A DNA stretch of 64,000 nucleotides, from positions 1 to 64,000 of the forward strand of contig DYJD01000027.1 of NCBI GenBank assembly GCA_020723325.1. The letters are read 5' to 3'. Numbering within the stretch: the first letter of the stretch is position 1; every line of letters begins with the position of its first letter. Below the pieces are notes generated by a model. That model saw only the letters and a list, made by a program, of their open reading frames with translations. It did not search any database and was not told the DNA's origin. The DNA comes from Desulfosudis oleivorans. Lineage in GTDB: Bacteria > Desulfobacterota > Desulfobacteria > Desulfobacterales > SURF-7. This document shows, one piece after another, positions 24,661-33,970 of the stretch. The translations under genes and the position numbers were made by a program.

Positions 24661-26121
24661 CTAATTCGATTTTATACGGCCTCGATGAACTTCGTTCATC
24701 CGCTCGTTTTCGATTTGCCGTTTGGCTTCCACCGCCCCTTGGCCCATGGCAAGATAGGCCACGTATTGATTAACACTCATATCGTAGTCCCTTGTTACGG
24801 CGATTTTGTATGCTCTTATCTTTTCTTTCATTCTACCAAGCGATGTTATTGCTCCTTGGGCCAATTGAAGTTGGCAGTCTTTCTGGCCTCCGCCGCTGTC
24901 GGTCCCCTGTTTGTTTTTGGCAATGGTTTCTGCCGTGTTGATCACCTGGCTGGTGGTTTCGTATAGATCGGTAATCATCGCGTACGTGTAGGCTGATGCT
25001 GCTATTTCACTATACGGCCTGACTACATCGGCCGAAATAGTACTCTCACCACGTTTTTCAACTTCTTGCTTTAATCCCATGTAGATCGAGCCAGGTAACG
25101 CACTAACAAAGGTGGTTTGATCGTTTGTCAAAGGAGATTTTGCAACTAGATTGTCGGCAATCCCGACCATCATGTCCGACACATATTCCCGAATCGACCC
25201 ATAAGTATGGCCGTTTATAATAAAAGAACTGAGTTTTTCGCAGACATTGGTATTCTTAGTGCGTTGGTACATTTCCCCGTACATGAATTCCGCTATTCTT
25301 TCTGGTCTATTTTCACTACATGGGTCTAAGTAGTTATAATCTAAATTGGGAGAAACCTCGATATCACCTACAAGGCCTCTGATAAGTTCGATATACCCAA
25401 CAGCTATTCCTCTTTCGTTAGCCAGATTTTCCAGCACAGACCCGGCCTTGAAAAAAGTATTTTGCATAGCCGGCGGGCAGCCGGACACCATGCTTGCCTT
25501 GGTTGCACCGTATGCAGCAAGTGCTTGATCGGCTGTTGCATTTTCACCACCTGAAATTACATCTTTATAATATTGCTCCAATCCAGAATCTACTAGAAAA
25601 TTCGATACAGCCTCTGTTTCTGCAGGACCAGCCAAACTGCCTGGGGTATGATCCTTCATAATAGCTACGACCGCTTTTTGCGCTTTGCAGTCATCCAAAT
25701 TCAACTGGTTTAAACGGTCAATTAACGCCGAGAGTGACTTAAATTCTTTTGCGCACGGCTCACACAACAAATTCATTGAGATATCGAATAGGTATGTTTC
25801 CATTGAATGGGTCATTATATTTTTAAATTTTTCTCCTAAATATTTCATTTTTGTATAACCCATTCCCCCCAGAAAAACATCAATGCCTCCACAGCCGCTC
25901 GAAAACCGTGGCTTAGCTATCGTTAATAGGTAGTCCTTGTTGTTCGCCCAGCGCATATTGACTCCGCCGGCGGATGCATATCCGCGCTTTTGATCCTCCA
26001 TGGTCGTGGGACCATGCACGGTTTTTTGGTTGATCCAATCATCCACCCACGCAGCACGACACACACCCTGAAGCAAGAAAAAACTAATGAGTACCAGCGA
26101 GGATTTCACAAGCCTTGTCAT
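24661..26121 (-). CDS. traH: TraH, F-pilus assembly protein
   Basis: About 486 residues from ATG 26121, preceded by GGAAGGG; signal peptide present. TraH features are a GYASAGGVNMRW-like N-terminal motif, PRFSSGCGGIDVFLGGMGY and FDISMNLLCEPCAKEF. In F it is a periplasmic/outer-membrane component needed for pilus extension. Overlaps traC by 38 bases. Confidence 0.93.
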   Translation of the reverse strand: MTRLVKSSLVLISFFLLQGVCRAAWVDDWINQKTVHGPTTMEDQKRGYASAGGVNMRWANNKDYLLTIAKPRFSSGCGGIDVFLGGMGYTKMKYLGEKFKNIMTHSMETYLFDISMNLLCEPCAKEFKSLSALIDRLNQLNLDDCKAQKAVVAIMKDHTPGSLAGPAETEAVSNFLVDSGLEQYYKDVISGGENATADQALAAYGATKASMVSGCPPAMQNTFFKAGSVLENLANERGIAVGYIELIRGLVGDIEVSPNLDYNYLDPCSENRPERIAEFMYGEMYQRTKNTNVCEKLSSFIINGHTYGSIREYVSDMMVGIADNLVAKSPLTNDQTTFVSALPGSIYMGLKQEVEKRGESTISADVVRPYSEIAASAYTYAMITDLYETTSQVINTAETIAKNKQGTDSGGGQKDCQLQLAQGAITSLGRMKEKIRAYKIAVTRDYDMSVNQYVAYLAMGQGAVEAKRQIENERMNEVHRGRIKSN

Positions 26122-28576
26122 ATCCAATTCCCTTCCGTTGCAGGTCTTTTAGTTTCGCGTTGTCGTCCGGGTCGCTGGTATAAATCCAGTAGGATTCTGG
26201 GTCGGTGACCAGGCGAACAACTCCGGTTCCCATGGGTGAATGCAAAAATATTTCAGAATACCTTGGCTTCGGAGTTTTTACCGATCTCAAAATTTCCATG
26301 GTGAATGGGTCGTAGCTGATAATCTTCTCCTTGGCCGCTTCTGGGTAGTCTTCGGATTCCAGCAAAAACTTGAAGGCCGAATTGGCTTTGATTACCTGGC
26401 CTACGGATCGGAACAGGGCCAAGTCCAGGATGGATTGAAAAACACACGTAAAGCTACCCTTATATTTTCTTGCCCGGCGATACCCGGACGCCACCGCCTT
26501 GGCGATCATCACGCTTTCGGATTCGTCATCCCCCAGAAATTGGGCCGGCTCATCGAACACAAACATGCGTTTGCGATCACGGGCCGACAAATACAATTCA
26601 TTGGTGAGGAAATTGATAAGCTGTAAAGTCACCACCCGGAATAGCTCGGTTTGGGGTTTCAACTCCTCCAACTCCAGGGCCACAAAATCATCTCCTTTAA
26701 TATCCAGATTGGATTTACCATTGAACCAGCGGCCGTAGACCCCCGAACTGGTATAATCCGATAAATTATAGGCTAGCTCCTCACCGAGTTTACCCATGTC
26801 CCGTAGCATTTCAGCTTTAATGCCGAGCTTGGCCAAATATTTGTCTGCATTTCTCAAATATTCTTGCACATCATCAATTTGGCCGTCATTTCCCTTGGTT
26901 TCGTAAGTATGCCTGATGGCTGATTTAATGAGGCCCATTTGCAGTTCTACGGGCTGTTGCCTGGTCGATGAATAAATCATTTGAGCAACAACACTGGACA
27001 AAATGCCGATATCTTCCTTGATGTTGCTGACATTCCCAAATGGGTTGATGATTATCTCCGATTTTTCCGTAAAGGCGATGTATTTCCCAGCAACAACATC
27101 ACAGGTTTTCTCATACGATCGGCCAAGGTCGATTATTCGTATCCGCGCTCCAGTGGCATAATTGTTAAATAACAAATAATTTGTGAAAAACGACTTGCCG
27201 CTGCCGGTAGTGGCGGCCACCATGCAGTTATAGTTTAGAGAACGCTTGGAAAAAATATCTATGGTGGCAATCTGGCCTTTGCGACCAACCATCAATAGAC
27301 TAGGACTTCCGCCCCCAGAAAAATCTCCTTGAATCGGCAAAAACCTTGCTGCGGATTTCCCGTCCAGGATGAAATCACGATCGATCATGCTTATATTGGT
27401 GCCTATATTGTACAGACCAAACGGCAGGGATGAATACAACAGAATTCCAAGGATACCCCGGTCTTCTTGCATTACAAAACCTTGGTTTTCCCACAAGCGC
27501 TTGGCCCGGGCGGTATTTTCTCGGGAGCTGTCCTCATCATCGCAGAACGTCCATATAATCGGCATGATCCGAACAAAAGGCGTTCTCCCTTTCTCAAGCT
27601 CTCCAGTGGCCCACATATACTCTTCCTGTTTTCGATGCAGAGACGGGGCCAGGCTGCCCACGGCTTTTTGTTGCAAAACGAAATTACATTTGCCGTGTAA
27701 TTTTGCATTTAGCTTTTCGAACAAAACATTGACCGTAATTGCGAAAGGACAATTAATTTGGTTGCCGTCACCCTTCAGGCCCCAAACATCGCCGGTCAGC
27801 ATGTTGGATGTCATGCAGTCAATGCTGGAGGGCAGTTTTTTGGGTGTAATACAGCGCAAATGCTTATCGCCCACGAGGACTTCATTCCATTTAACAGTTA
27901 TCTTGGTCTCACTGCTCAGAATTTGCTTATTGATCGGCATGCTGTCAGCGCAAGACTCCCATTTCACCGTCCTGTCATTAAACATTTTTGATAAGAGATT
28001 GATTAGTGCTTCCGGTTCCATATATTGTGGATATAGATGCAGGCCATGTAGACATTCTTTGATATTGTCTCGCAGTTCGAGCGCCTGCATGATATTTTTC
28101 GTTTCCTGCGGAACCTTGAGGGATACAATCAGGCGGAAATTCCGCACCGGAATGTTTTGGATCTTCTTTAACCCGTGAGTGCCTTCCTGGAACATCTTCC
28201 GCGTTGCTTCGGTGATCTTTTTTACCACCGGACTTGCGTCCTGGGGCCGCATATTCTGATATTCATCCAGAATTAAATCGACGAACGGGTCCGCCCACAG
28301 CATGAATTGCAGCACACTGCCTTCCGGGACGCCCATATTGAAAAGTCCCTCCAAATTTTCAAAGGTCTTTTCACTAGCATAGACGAGCGGATAGCACTCC
28401 CAAATGAAACCAACGGTGTTATCGTTGTTATTATATAGCTTTTTATCCGCGTCATAGGCGATATATGGGAAATATTTCGAAGCTTGATTTCTTCTCGTCA
28501 TTCTAGACAGTTCGCTTTTGCGCAGCCCACCATTTTCACCCACGAACAAACTCATCATAGAGCCTAAAATATCCAA
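26084..28576 (-). CDS. traC: TraC, VirB4-type secretion ATPase
   Basis: A TraC ATPase of about 830 residues: N-terminal domain with NNDNTVGFIWECYPLVYASE, a central GGSPSLLMVGRKGQIATIDI and Walker A VAATTGSGKSFFTNYLL, Walker B RKRMFVFDEPAQFLGDDES, and motif ASGYRRARKYKGSFTCVFQS. TTG 28576 is favoured by GAGGGAGAG upstream and a 16-base gap from traV; ATG 28558 and a longer frame to 28642 are alternatives. It powers pilus assembly at the inner membrane. Confidence 0.95.
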   Translation of the reverse strand: MDILGSMMSLFVGENGGLRKSELSRMTRRNQASKYFPYIAYDADKKLYNNNDNTVGFIWECYPLVYASEKTFENLEGLFNMGVPEGSVLQFMLWADPFVDLILDEYQNMRPQDASPVVKKITEATRKMFQEGTHGLKKIQNIPVRNFRLIVSLKVPQETKNIMQALELRDNIKECLHGLHLYPQYMEPEALINLLSKMFNDRTVKWESCADSMPINKQILSSETKITVKWNEVLVGDKHLRCITPKKLPSSIDCMTSNMLTGDVWGLKGDGNQINCPFAITVNVLFEKLNAKLHGKCNFVLQQKAVGSLAPSLHRKQEEYMWATGELEKGRTPFVRIMPIIWTFCDDEDSSRENTARAKRLWENQGFVMQEDRGILGILLYSSLPFGLYNIGTNISMIDRDFILDGKSAARFLPIQGDFSGGGSPSLLMVGRKGQIATIDIFSKRSLNYNCMVAATTGSGKSFFTNYLLFNNYATGARIRIIDLGRSYEKTCDVVAGKYIAFTEKSEIIINPFGNVSNIKEDIGILSSVVAQMIYSSTRQQPVELQMGLIKSAIRHTYETKGNDGQIDDVQEYLRNADKYLAKLGIKAEMLRDMGKLGEELAYNLSDYTSSGVYGRWFNGKSNLDIKGDDFVALELEELKPQTELFRVVTLQLINFLTNELYLSARDRKRMFVFDEPAQFLGDDESESVMIAKAVASGYRRARKYKGSFTCVFQSILDLALFRSVGQVIKANSAFKFLLESEDYPEAAKEKIISYDPFTMEILRSVKTPKPRYSEIFLHSPMGTGVVRLVTDPESYWIYTSDPDDNAKLKDLQRKGIGYDKACEILAGTH

Positions 28577-28592
28577 GTTCTCTCCCTCTCTT

Positions 28593-29036
28593 TTATTCCT
28601 GATCCAAAATGAACTTTGGCTCGCCAACCATGAAATACACAAATCGATTGCCGAACAAGACCTTGCCGTTGTCGTCCGGATAATAAATTATCAGGGTCCT
28701 GACGGTCTTAGGGGGAACCAGCAAGGGAGTTTTGTCTTTGCTGTCGAGGAGTTGAGCATAGGTTTCATACAGCCGGTCCTTGTAGTGGTAGTCCACGTCC
28801 TGTTTTTTCTTAGCGTATTCATTTTTATTCTTTTTACAGTCCGGGCCTATGCATTTCTTTTTTTTAATGACCAGTTCGTTTTCATGGTCGAGGCTCTCTT
28901 GATATGCTTCGTCCATGTCCGCACATTTTCCTACTGGTACGTCCGGACACATGAATTCAGACTCATACGGGTTGAAAATTTTGGAACATCCCATAAACAA
29001 AAAAACAGTTATGATTAGTAATAGCTTACGCACCAT
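28593..29036 (-). CDS. traV: TraV-like outer-membrane lipoprotein
   Basis: 147 residues with lipobox FLFMGCSKIFNPYESEFMCP; the NPYESEFxCP segment after the lipidated Cys is typical of TraV. A charged Lys-rich central region and a C-terminal TLIIYYPDDNGKVLFGNRFVYFM complete it. TraV forms the outer-membrane core with TraK and TraB. Overlaps traB by 11 bases. Confidence 0.9.
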   Translation of the reverse strand: MVRKLLLIITVFLFMGCSKIFNPYESEFMCPDVPVGKCADMDEAYQESLDHENELVIKKKKCIGPDCKKNKNEYAKKKQDVDYHYKDRLYETYAQLLDSKDKTPLLVPPKTVRTLIIYYPDDNGKVLFGNRFVYFMVGEPKFILDQE

Positions 29037-30300
29037 TCAGCCCACCTCCCCCACTGTTCGTCGGTTCGATTTTCAACTCCAGGCCCTTTTTGATGACGAT
29101 GTGGATTTCTTTGGTCGGCCCAACTTCAATAACCGGCAGGGTCTGTTGAGCCAAGTCCAGGTAAAATTTTTGCAATTCCTTTGCCGTGCTTTGTAGGCCT
29201 TTGCCGACGGATAGCTTTAAAATACTCTCCGTATCATCTTTCATTGTTCTTTGAACAACGCCGGTTGCCGGCGAGAACTGCTCGGTATATGAGCTTTTCT
29301 CCACACCCTCGGCCGCCCCGCCGAGAAGTCCGGCCAGGCCCACCCGAGCCAAATGGGTGCCCATTTTGGCCACCACCCTGCCCTTCAGATCCACTTGGCC
29401 GTCTGCGTCCACCACAAACCCGTTGACCTCTTGATCGATTATGCTTTGGCCTTTTTTGCCCACGCACGCCAGGTTGACCAGGCGTGTGTCCACCCGGTGG
29501 GTCTGAAGATTGCCAACCCCCTCGGCGATCACGAAACAACCCTTCAAGTCCGCTTTTAAACGGTTGGGCAGGACCGCAAGGTTATCAATTTTAATTAACA
29601 TAGGCACCGGGTTTTTTTTCCCGGCCATGGATGCCGGGGCTTGAACCCCCGATAATAAGGTTCCGCGCATGTAGCACGGTGGCAGCCGGATGGTTTCCGG
29701 CTTTTTTTTTTCAGCGCCCTCGCTTTTTGCTTTGTTGGTAACTACTTCCACACCACCTACCATGGCAAACTTTTTTGGTTTGGCCTGGGTTGGGGGTGAA
29801 GTTGGAAAGAGATTTTTGGTGTCGCCGGCGGGTTTGATTGGTAATGATTGTGCCGGCATTGCCGGCGGTTCGGGAAATTTTTGATTGGGTTTGACTTCTG
29901 GTTTTTCATCCAATTCAATATTGGACACAATCTCGCTGATCACTGTTTTCTCTTCTTTAGGCGGCCCCTTTTCTTCAGGCGATCCAGGCAACCGGTTTCT
30001 CATTTCCTCTGAGGATTTCCGCTTGAATTCGGCTAAATCATCTTTGATTTTCTTCAGCTCATTGTACATTTCCTCTTCTTGCTTCCTGATCTTTTTTTCT
30101 GTCTGCACATACAACCCTTTTTCCAGTTGCTGGGAATCAAGGGTCATTTTAAGTTTTTCTTCTTTTTTTTGTACAACTTCAGTCTTGCCCCGTCCGGACG
30201 CGATATACGCAAGATACCCGACAACAACTAAACATAACAAAGCTAATAGATATACAACCTTCTTGCGTTTGGTCGCGGATAAATTATCCCATAGTTCCAT
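29026..30300 (-). CDS. traB: TraB, VirB10-type core-complex scaffold
   Basis: 424 residues: cytoplasmic N-terminus, one membrane segment (VVYLLALLCLVVVGYLAYIA), a coiled and proline-rich periplasmic region (residues ~60-190), and the VirB10-like beta-barrel domain (PCYMRGTLLSGVQAPASM ... NRLKADLKGCFVIAEGVG ... VNGFVVDADGQVDLKGRVV). It spans both membranes. Overlaps traK by 17 bases. Confidence 0.95.
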   Translation of the reverse strand: MELWDNLSATKRKKVVYLLALLCLVVVGYLAYIASGRGKTEVVQKKEEKLKMTLDSQQLEKGLYVQTEKKIRKQEEEMYNELKKIKDDLAEFKRKSSEEMRNRLPGSPEEKGPPKEEKTVISEIVSNIELDEKPEVKPNQKFPEPPAMPAQSLPIKPAGDTKNLFPTSPPTQAKPKKFAMVGGVEVVTNKAKSEGAEKKKPETIRLPPCYMRGTLLSGVQAPASMAGKKNPVPMLIKIDNLAVLPNRLKADLKGCFVIAEGVGNLQTHRVDTRLVNLACVGKKGQSIIDQEVNGFVVDADGQVDLKGRVVAKMGTHLARVGLAGLLGGAAEGVEKSSYTEQFSPATGVVQRTMKDDTESILKLSVGKGLQSTAKELQKFYLDLAQQTLPVIEVGPTKEIHIVIKKGLELKIEPTNSGGGGLNGA

Positions 30301-31051
30301 GGTTCACCCTTTCTACAATGAATAACCTGGTTTTTTGTTTTTTAGTAACCACAAAATCCTCTATGGTTATTCCAATCGGTTTATCGGTGACTTCCGGGAT
30401 GAGAAAGAATTTTTCCTGTAATTCAACCTTCTCCAACGGAGAGGTATTCTTCATTGCGATTACGAATTCTTTCAAAATAAGGCCGGTTCCTTCTGCTTCG
30501 ATTGTCTTTCTGTGATACAAGATCAGGTCCTGGTGGGTCTCGATGGATTTACCAATCTTTGTCTGACTAAATGTGCTCGGAAGGCTTTCTTCCATGGCAG
30601 CCTGGGTCATTTTTACAATGGACTTTTCAATGGGTAGGCCTTCGAAAAATTTTAGATTTTCTTCAATTTTTTCACTACCCCATTGTAATAGGATGGTTTG
30701 GCCGTCAGTGGCCCTGGGAATGCCGATGATCGGGTACACCAAATTATCCACCACTACGAAGCACTTGATCGGCTCCGTCATGAAAGTGGTTTCTCCGGTG
30801 TCCTGGTCCACCTTTCGCAAAAAAGTAAGGAATGCATCGCTACCCCGGATCTCGACAGATACGCCGGCATCCTTTGGTATTACAACATCTTTGATTTGTT
30901 TGCCTTGGGGAGCTTTGATCCAGTTCGGATTTTTGTTACTAAGGTCACATTTGGTTACAATCTCAGGCAGTGCTGAAACCTCAAGCTCGGCTGAATATAC
31001 AAATGAAGCAATAAAAACCAAACCAGCTATATAAACTATTGTGCGTTTCAT
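30284..31051 (-). CDS. traK: TraK, VirB9-type secretin-like core protein
   Basis: 255 residues with signal peptide; beta-rich N-terminal domain (SALPEIVTKCDLSNKNPN, VVIPKDAGVSVEIRGSDAFL) and a C-terminal domain with IGITIEDFVVTKKQKTRLFI. Matches TraK in size, position and pattern. Overlaps traE by 4 bases. Confidence 0.9.
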   Translation of the reverse strand: MKRTIVYIAGLVFIASFVYSAELEVSALPEIVTKCDLSNKNPNWIKAPQGKQIKDVVIPKDAGVSVEIRGSDAFLTFLRKVDQDTGETTFMTEPIKCFVVVDNLVYPIIGIPRATDGQTILLQWGSEKIEENLKFFEGLPIEKSIVKMTQAAMEESLPSTFSQTKIGKSIETHQDLILYHRKTIEAEGTGLILKEFVIAMKNTSPLEKVELQEKFFLIPEVTDKPIGITIEDFVVTKKQKTRLFIVERVNHGTMG

Positions 31052-31617
31052 CTTTTACCTTCTTCTTTCATTTCTGTAATATTCCTCACAAAGAACTTTC
31101 GATTCATGAACTCATAGGTAATTATGTATCTTTTGATTTTATCTTCCATTGGGTTGTTGTGGGTGAACTGTTTCCGCAGCCCGCTTAATTCTACGGTTTT
31201 TTTGTTCGGGTCCACTTCAATTGTCTGTGGATAAAACACCGAGCTGACCGAAAGATTTTCGATATTATCCGCGATCTTCGTAAGTTGATCGTTCAACTCC
31301 GGATAAAACTCTGGGTGCGCATATGCCAGCAGTTCCTGGAATTGCGCCTTGGCCGTCCTGGGTTGGTAATTCAATAATAGGCCGCAAATATGCCGTGTCA
31401 TGACTTTGTAATATTCCGCGTTGGCGGTGTTGCCCTGGAATTCGAGCTGGAAATCATTCGATATCGGCAAAACAATGGTGCGTTGGTAGTTTAGGGCGGC
31501 TTTTGCTGCCCACATCGAGTACATCTGGCCCAACATTAATACTATGATCACAAATTTCAGCAGCCTGTTCTCCGCAAACAGGTTGGATGATTTTTGTAAG
31601 AACATATCCATTTTCAT
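31048..31617 (-). CDS. traE: TraE, VirB5/VirB8-position pilus assembly protein
   Basis: 189 residues: an N-terminal cytoplasmic end, a membrane segment (LLKFVIIVLMLGQMYSMWAA) and a periplasmic domain ending in YEFMNRKFFVRNITEM, typical of TraE. Bases 31562-31596 encode QKSSNLFAENRL and are the segment matched by CRISPR spacer 1 (29 of 35 bases). The three bases on its coding strand just 5' of the matched region are TTA. Overlaps traL by 4 bases. Confidence 0.92.
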   Translation of the reverse strand: MKMDMFLQKSSNLFAENRLLKFVIIVLMLGQMYSMWAAKAALNYQRTIVLPISNDFQLEFQGNTANAEYYKVMTRHICGLLLNYQPRTAKAQFQELLAYAHPEFYPELNDQLTKIADNIENLSVSSVFYPQTIEVDPNKKTVELSGLRKQFTHNNPMEDKIKRYIITYEFMNRKFFVRNITEMKEEGKR

Positions 31618-31886
31618 TCAGTGAATTCCTTCTCAAAGGACGCGGGATACATCTGAATATTTTGCAATCCCATAAAGTAAAGTAAATGTTTTAAAAATCC
31701 CCTGGGATACTCGTTTTTGACAAACCGGTATCCATACGGACCGATAAACAACATGAAAAATAAAAGCCAACTCCAAAAAAGAATCAGCAAGATGAAAAAT
31801 ATTAGTATTATTGCGCATTCATCACTCTCGAACCAAGCTATCGACCATGGCGACGATAAATACTGAGGTACATTTATTCTTTCCAT
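31614..31886 (-). CDS. traL: TraL, pilus assembly inner-membrane protein
   Basis: 90 residues with VPQYLSSPWSIAWFESDECA at the N-terminus, one or two membrane segments (IILIFFILLILFWSWLLFFML) and PYGYRFVKNEYPRGFLKHLL, all usual for TraL. Located between traA and traE as in F. Confidence 0.9.
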   Translation of the reverse strand: MERINVPQYLSSPWSIAWFESDECAIILIFFILLILFWSWLLFFMLFIGPYGYRFVKNEYPRGFLKHLLYFMGLQNIQMYPASFEKEFTE

Positions 31887-31944
31887 TCATAAGGCCTTTT
31901 TGTTTTGGGGGGATGATCTCCCCCCACATAGTGACAAAAAAATA

Positions 31945-32262
31945 TCAACAAATTAGCCCCATTGAGGTTACAATGGTGTCCGCCTTAAGTAGCGCGGCCC
32001 CCGACAAAGTTGTGAAAACTCCAGGGACAATCATTTGTCGTACGACCAAAATGATACCAACGACCAGAACAGCTATGCCGGCCATAAAACCAATCGCACC
32101 CTTCAAGATGCTGTTCACACCTATGTCATAAATATCATACGCAAAACTGCCAGCCGCCGGCGCAACCATCGCAAAGCTCTGGGGAGTGGTTGCAACGAAA
32201 AGTAACACCATGATTGCGAAAATACGATAATAGCGATTTGTTTTCGTATCGAATTTACTCAT
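31945..32262 (-). CDS. traA: TraA-like pilin precursor
   Basis: 105 residues: a signal segment (YRIFAIMVLLFVATTPQSFA) then a mature pilin of about 74 residues with two hydrophobic stretches (LKGAIGFMAGIAVLVVGIIL and FTTLSGAALLKADTIVTSM). The segment AYDIYD (coding strand from 32142 downward) is the part matched by candidate CRISPR spacer 2; TTT stands directly 5' of it. The S26 peptidase at 14418 is a candidate for processing it. Confidence 0.85.
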   Translation of the reverse strand: MSKFDTKTNRYYRIFAIMVLLFVATTPQSFAMVAPAAGSFAYDIYDIGVNSILKGAIGFMAGIAVLVVGIILVVRQMIVPGVFTTLSGAALLKADTIVTSMGLIC

Positions 32263-32291
32263 TTTTTTATTTCTCCTTATGCCACTTTGTG

Positions 32292-32510
32292 TTAACGGTT
32301 GATGGGTATATATTTATCGGGGCAGAGATTCCTTTTCGGTGGTGCAAGGGTATGCGCCGCCGCAATGATGAAGCTCCCCCGAATATCCTGGTTTATTTGT
32401 TTTGAGTGTTTAGATAGGTTGAGATTGCTTTGAGACATGGGTTTTTCTGTGGCTGTTTTGCAACCCATTAATACGAGAATAAAAATCACCATAGGGATGG
32501 ATGTTTTCAT
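32292..32510 (-). CDS. Small lipoprotein, first gene of the tra operon
   Basis: 72 residues with a lipobox (VIFILVLMGCKTAT) and a soluble tail with two prolines and one Cys (PPKRNLCPDKYIP). It precedes the pilin gene by 29 bases and is probably the first gene of the tra operon. No family recognised. Confidence 0.6.
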   Translation of the reverse strand: MKTSIPMVIFILVLMGCKTATEKPMSQSNLNLSKHSKQINQDIRGSFIIAAAHTLAPPKRNLCPDKYIPINR

Positions 32511-32844
32511 AGAATTATGATAATCCTTCTCGAAAATTAGAATTTAGTTATTCGAAATATTATTATACAAATCGCCTAAAGTTTGAGGAATTATGGCGAT
32601 TTTTGGATATGGCTATTGATAGCCACTTGAAATTTCAATAAATTTTATTTAAATATTTAATAGTGAGGAAATATATTTTTTTTATTAAAAAATACTGACA
32701 GGATGTATTAAATGTTAAATACAGACAAGATTTTTCAAAAAACCAATGAGCTTTATTTAGATAAAAAAAATCCTTGTGTCAAGCATAATTTTAAAAAAAT
32801 ATTCGGATTATATTCGAATTATAAACATTGTTTACAGGTAAAAC
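32511..32844. promoter_or_regulatory. AT-rich divergent intergenic region between tra operon and HTH regulator
   Basis: A 334-base AT-rich region that must hold the tra promoter (minus) and the regulator promoter (plus). On the minus strand a TATAAT lies at 32567-32562, about 50 bases from the lipoprotein start, with no good -35. A small inverted repeat GGCTATTGATAGCC is visible near 32611-32624 and could be an operator. No other gene is convincing here. Confidence 0.4.
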
Positions 32845-33840
32845 ATGTCGTACACATTCGAATACAGTATTTTAAATAAATATAAAGAACTTATAGACGA
32901 TTTTTTGGACCGGCATCTTGTCGATAAAACGATGTTGTTCCTGTGTAAGGCTCTCAAACTTAATCCGGCAGCAATTACTAGTCAAAAAACCGGTCGAAGA
33001 CCCTTATCTCCACACACCTTGAAAGCACTCCTGAAAAACGATCTAATTAAATTCCGAGAATTATTTGGCAATCGCACCTGGGCGGAAATTCCAGATGAAG
33101 ATAAAAACGTGCTGATCCCTCTCGCGATTCCGGAAAATGTTCTATTCGCAATCGGAGAAGCACTTTTTGAGCATGGAGAAATATCTTTGCAGAATATGGA
33201 AAATATTTTAGAACTTATTAAACATGAGATAGAACCGATCGAAGTTCGTTATATCGGTTCCAAAAATAAGATTGCAAAAATACAAGAAATTGCTGAATTG
33301 GAAGGTTTGAAAAATTTATCAAAAAACCCTTTTTGGACCACTCAACAAAAACAACTACCGTCAGTTTGCACTCTCATTATAAAGACTCGGAAAATAAAGG
33401 GTATGACACAAAAAGATCTAGCAAAGAAAGCCGGAATAATACCGTATTACCTTTCTGAGATCGAAACCGGACGCCGGGAGCTTACTTATAAAATGGCTCG
33501 CAGGATAGCTTCTGCTTTAGAGCTTGATGTTAATGAACTTCTTGGTGTAGATAAAGAATCGCACATTTCAGCCTCTAACAAAAACTCGATCTCATCAGGC
33601 CTGAAAGCTTTACTCGATAAGCAAACTCAGGATAAACAACTACCGCCAGTTTGCGCTCTCATTATAAAGACTCGAAAAAAAAAGGGTATGACACAAAAAG
33701 ATCTAGCAAATAAAGCCGGAATGATCCCGGGCTACCTTTCTGAAATCGAAACCGGACGCCGGGAGCTGTCTAATAAAATGGCTCGCAGGATAGCTTCTGC
33801 TTTAGAGCTTGATGTCAATAAGCTTCTTAACTTAGTTTAA
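32845..33840 (+). CDS. Regulator with two near-identical XRE-type HTH domains
   Basis: 331 residues. A unique N-terminal half (to about 165) is followed by two copies of a 65-residue HTH_3 domain (about 169-235 and 267-331) that share KTRKxKGMTQKDLAxKAGxI and YLSEIETGRREL then KMARRIASALELDVN. The DNA copies (about 33348-33545 and 33637-33834) are also near-identical, so the duplication is recent. One chain could bind two half-sites like a covalent dimer. It is divergent from the tra operon and is the best candidate for its regulator. Confidence 0.85.
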   Translation: MSYTFEYSILNKYKELIDDFLDRHLVDKTMLFLCKALKLNPAAITSQKTGRRPLSPHTLKALLKNDLIKFRELFGNRTWAEIPDEDKNVLIPLAIPENVLFAIGEALFEHGEISLQNMENILELIKHEIEPIEVRYIGSKNKIAKIQEIAELEGLKNLSKNPFWTTQQKQLPSVCTLIIKTRKIKGMTQKDLAKKAGIIPYYLSEIETGRRELTYKMARRIASALELDVNELLGVDKESHISASNKNSISSGLKALLDKQTQDKQLPPVCALIIKTRKKKGMTQKDLANKAGMIPGYLSEIETGRRELSNKMARRIASALELDVNKLLNLV

Positions 33841-33851
33841 AAATAGTCGGG

Positions 33852-33877
33852 CACTCAAAAAAAATATTTTTTGAGTG
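33852..33877. terminator. Bidirectional terminator between HTH gene and rep/par operon
   Basis: Perfect inverted repeat CACTCAAAAAA/TTTTTTGAGTG with A-runs on one side and T-runs on the other, 11 bases after the HTH gene stop and between convergent genes; it can stop transcription from both sides. Confidence 0.7.
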
Positions 33878-33926
33878 GATTTGAAAAACGCATTTTATTA
33901 AACTCCGACATAGTTTGCGGGCCGCT

Positions 33927-33958
33927 GCAAATAGGTTTTGCCCTAAAAACCTATTTGC
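33927..33958. terminator. Hairpin at the end of the rep/par operon
   Basis: A 13-bp perfect stem GCAAATAGGTTTT / AAAACCTATTTGC with a loop of about 6 bases, just 13 bases beyond the stop of the winged-helix gene on the minus strand. Probably a second terminator or mRNA 3'-end stabiliser. Confidence 0.6.
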
Positions 33959-33970
33959 TCGTTTCCATGA

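Noticed and set aside
32712..32879. A 55-codon frame before the HTH regulator
   Set aside because: Lies in AT-rich DNA, lacks a ribosome site, overlaps the HTH gene start and has low-complexity composition.
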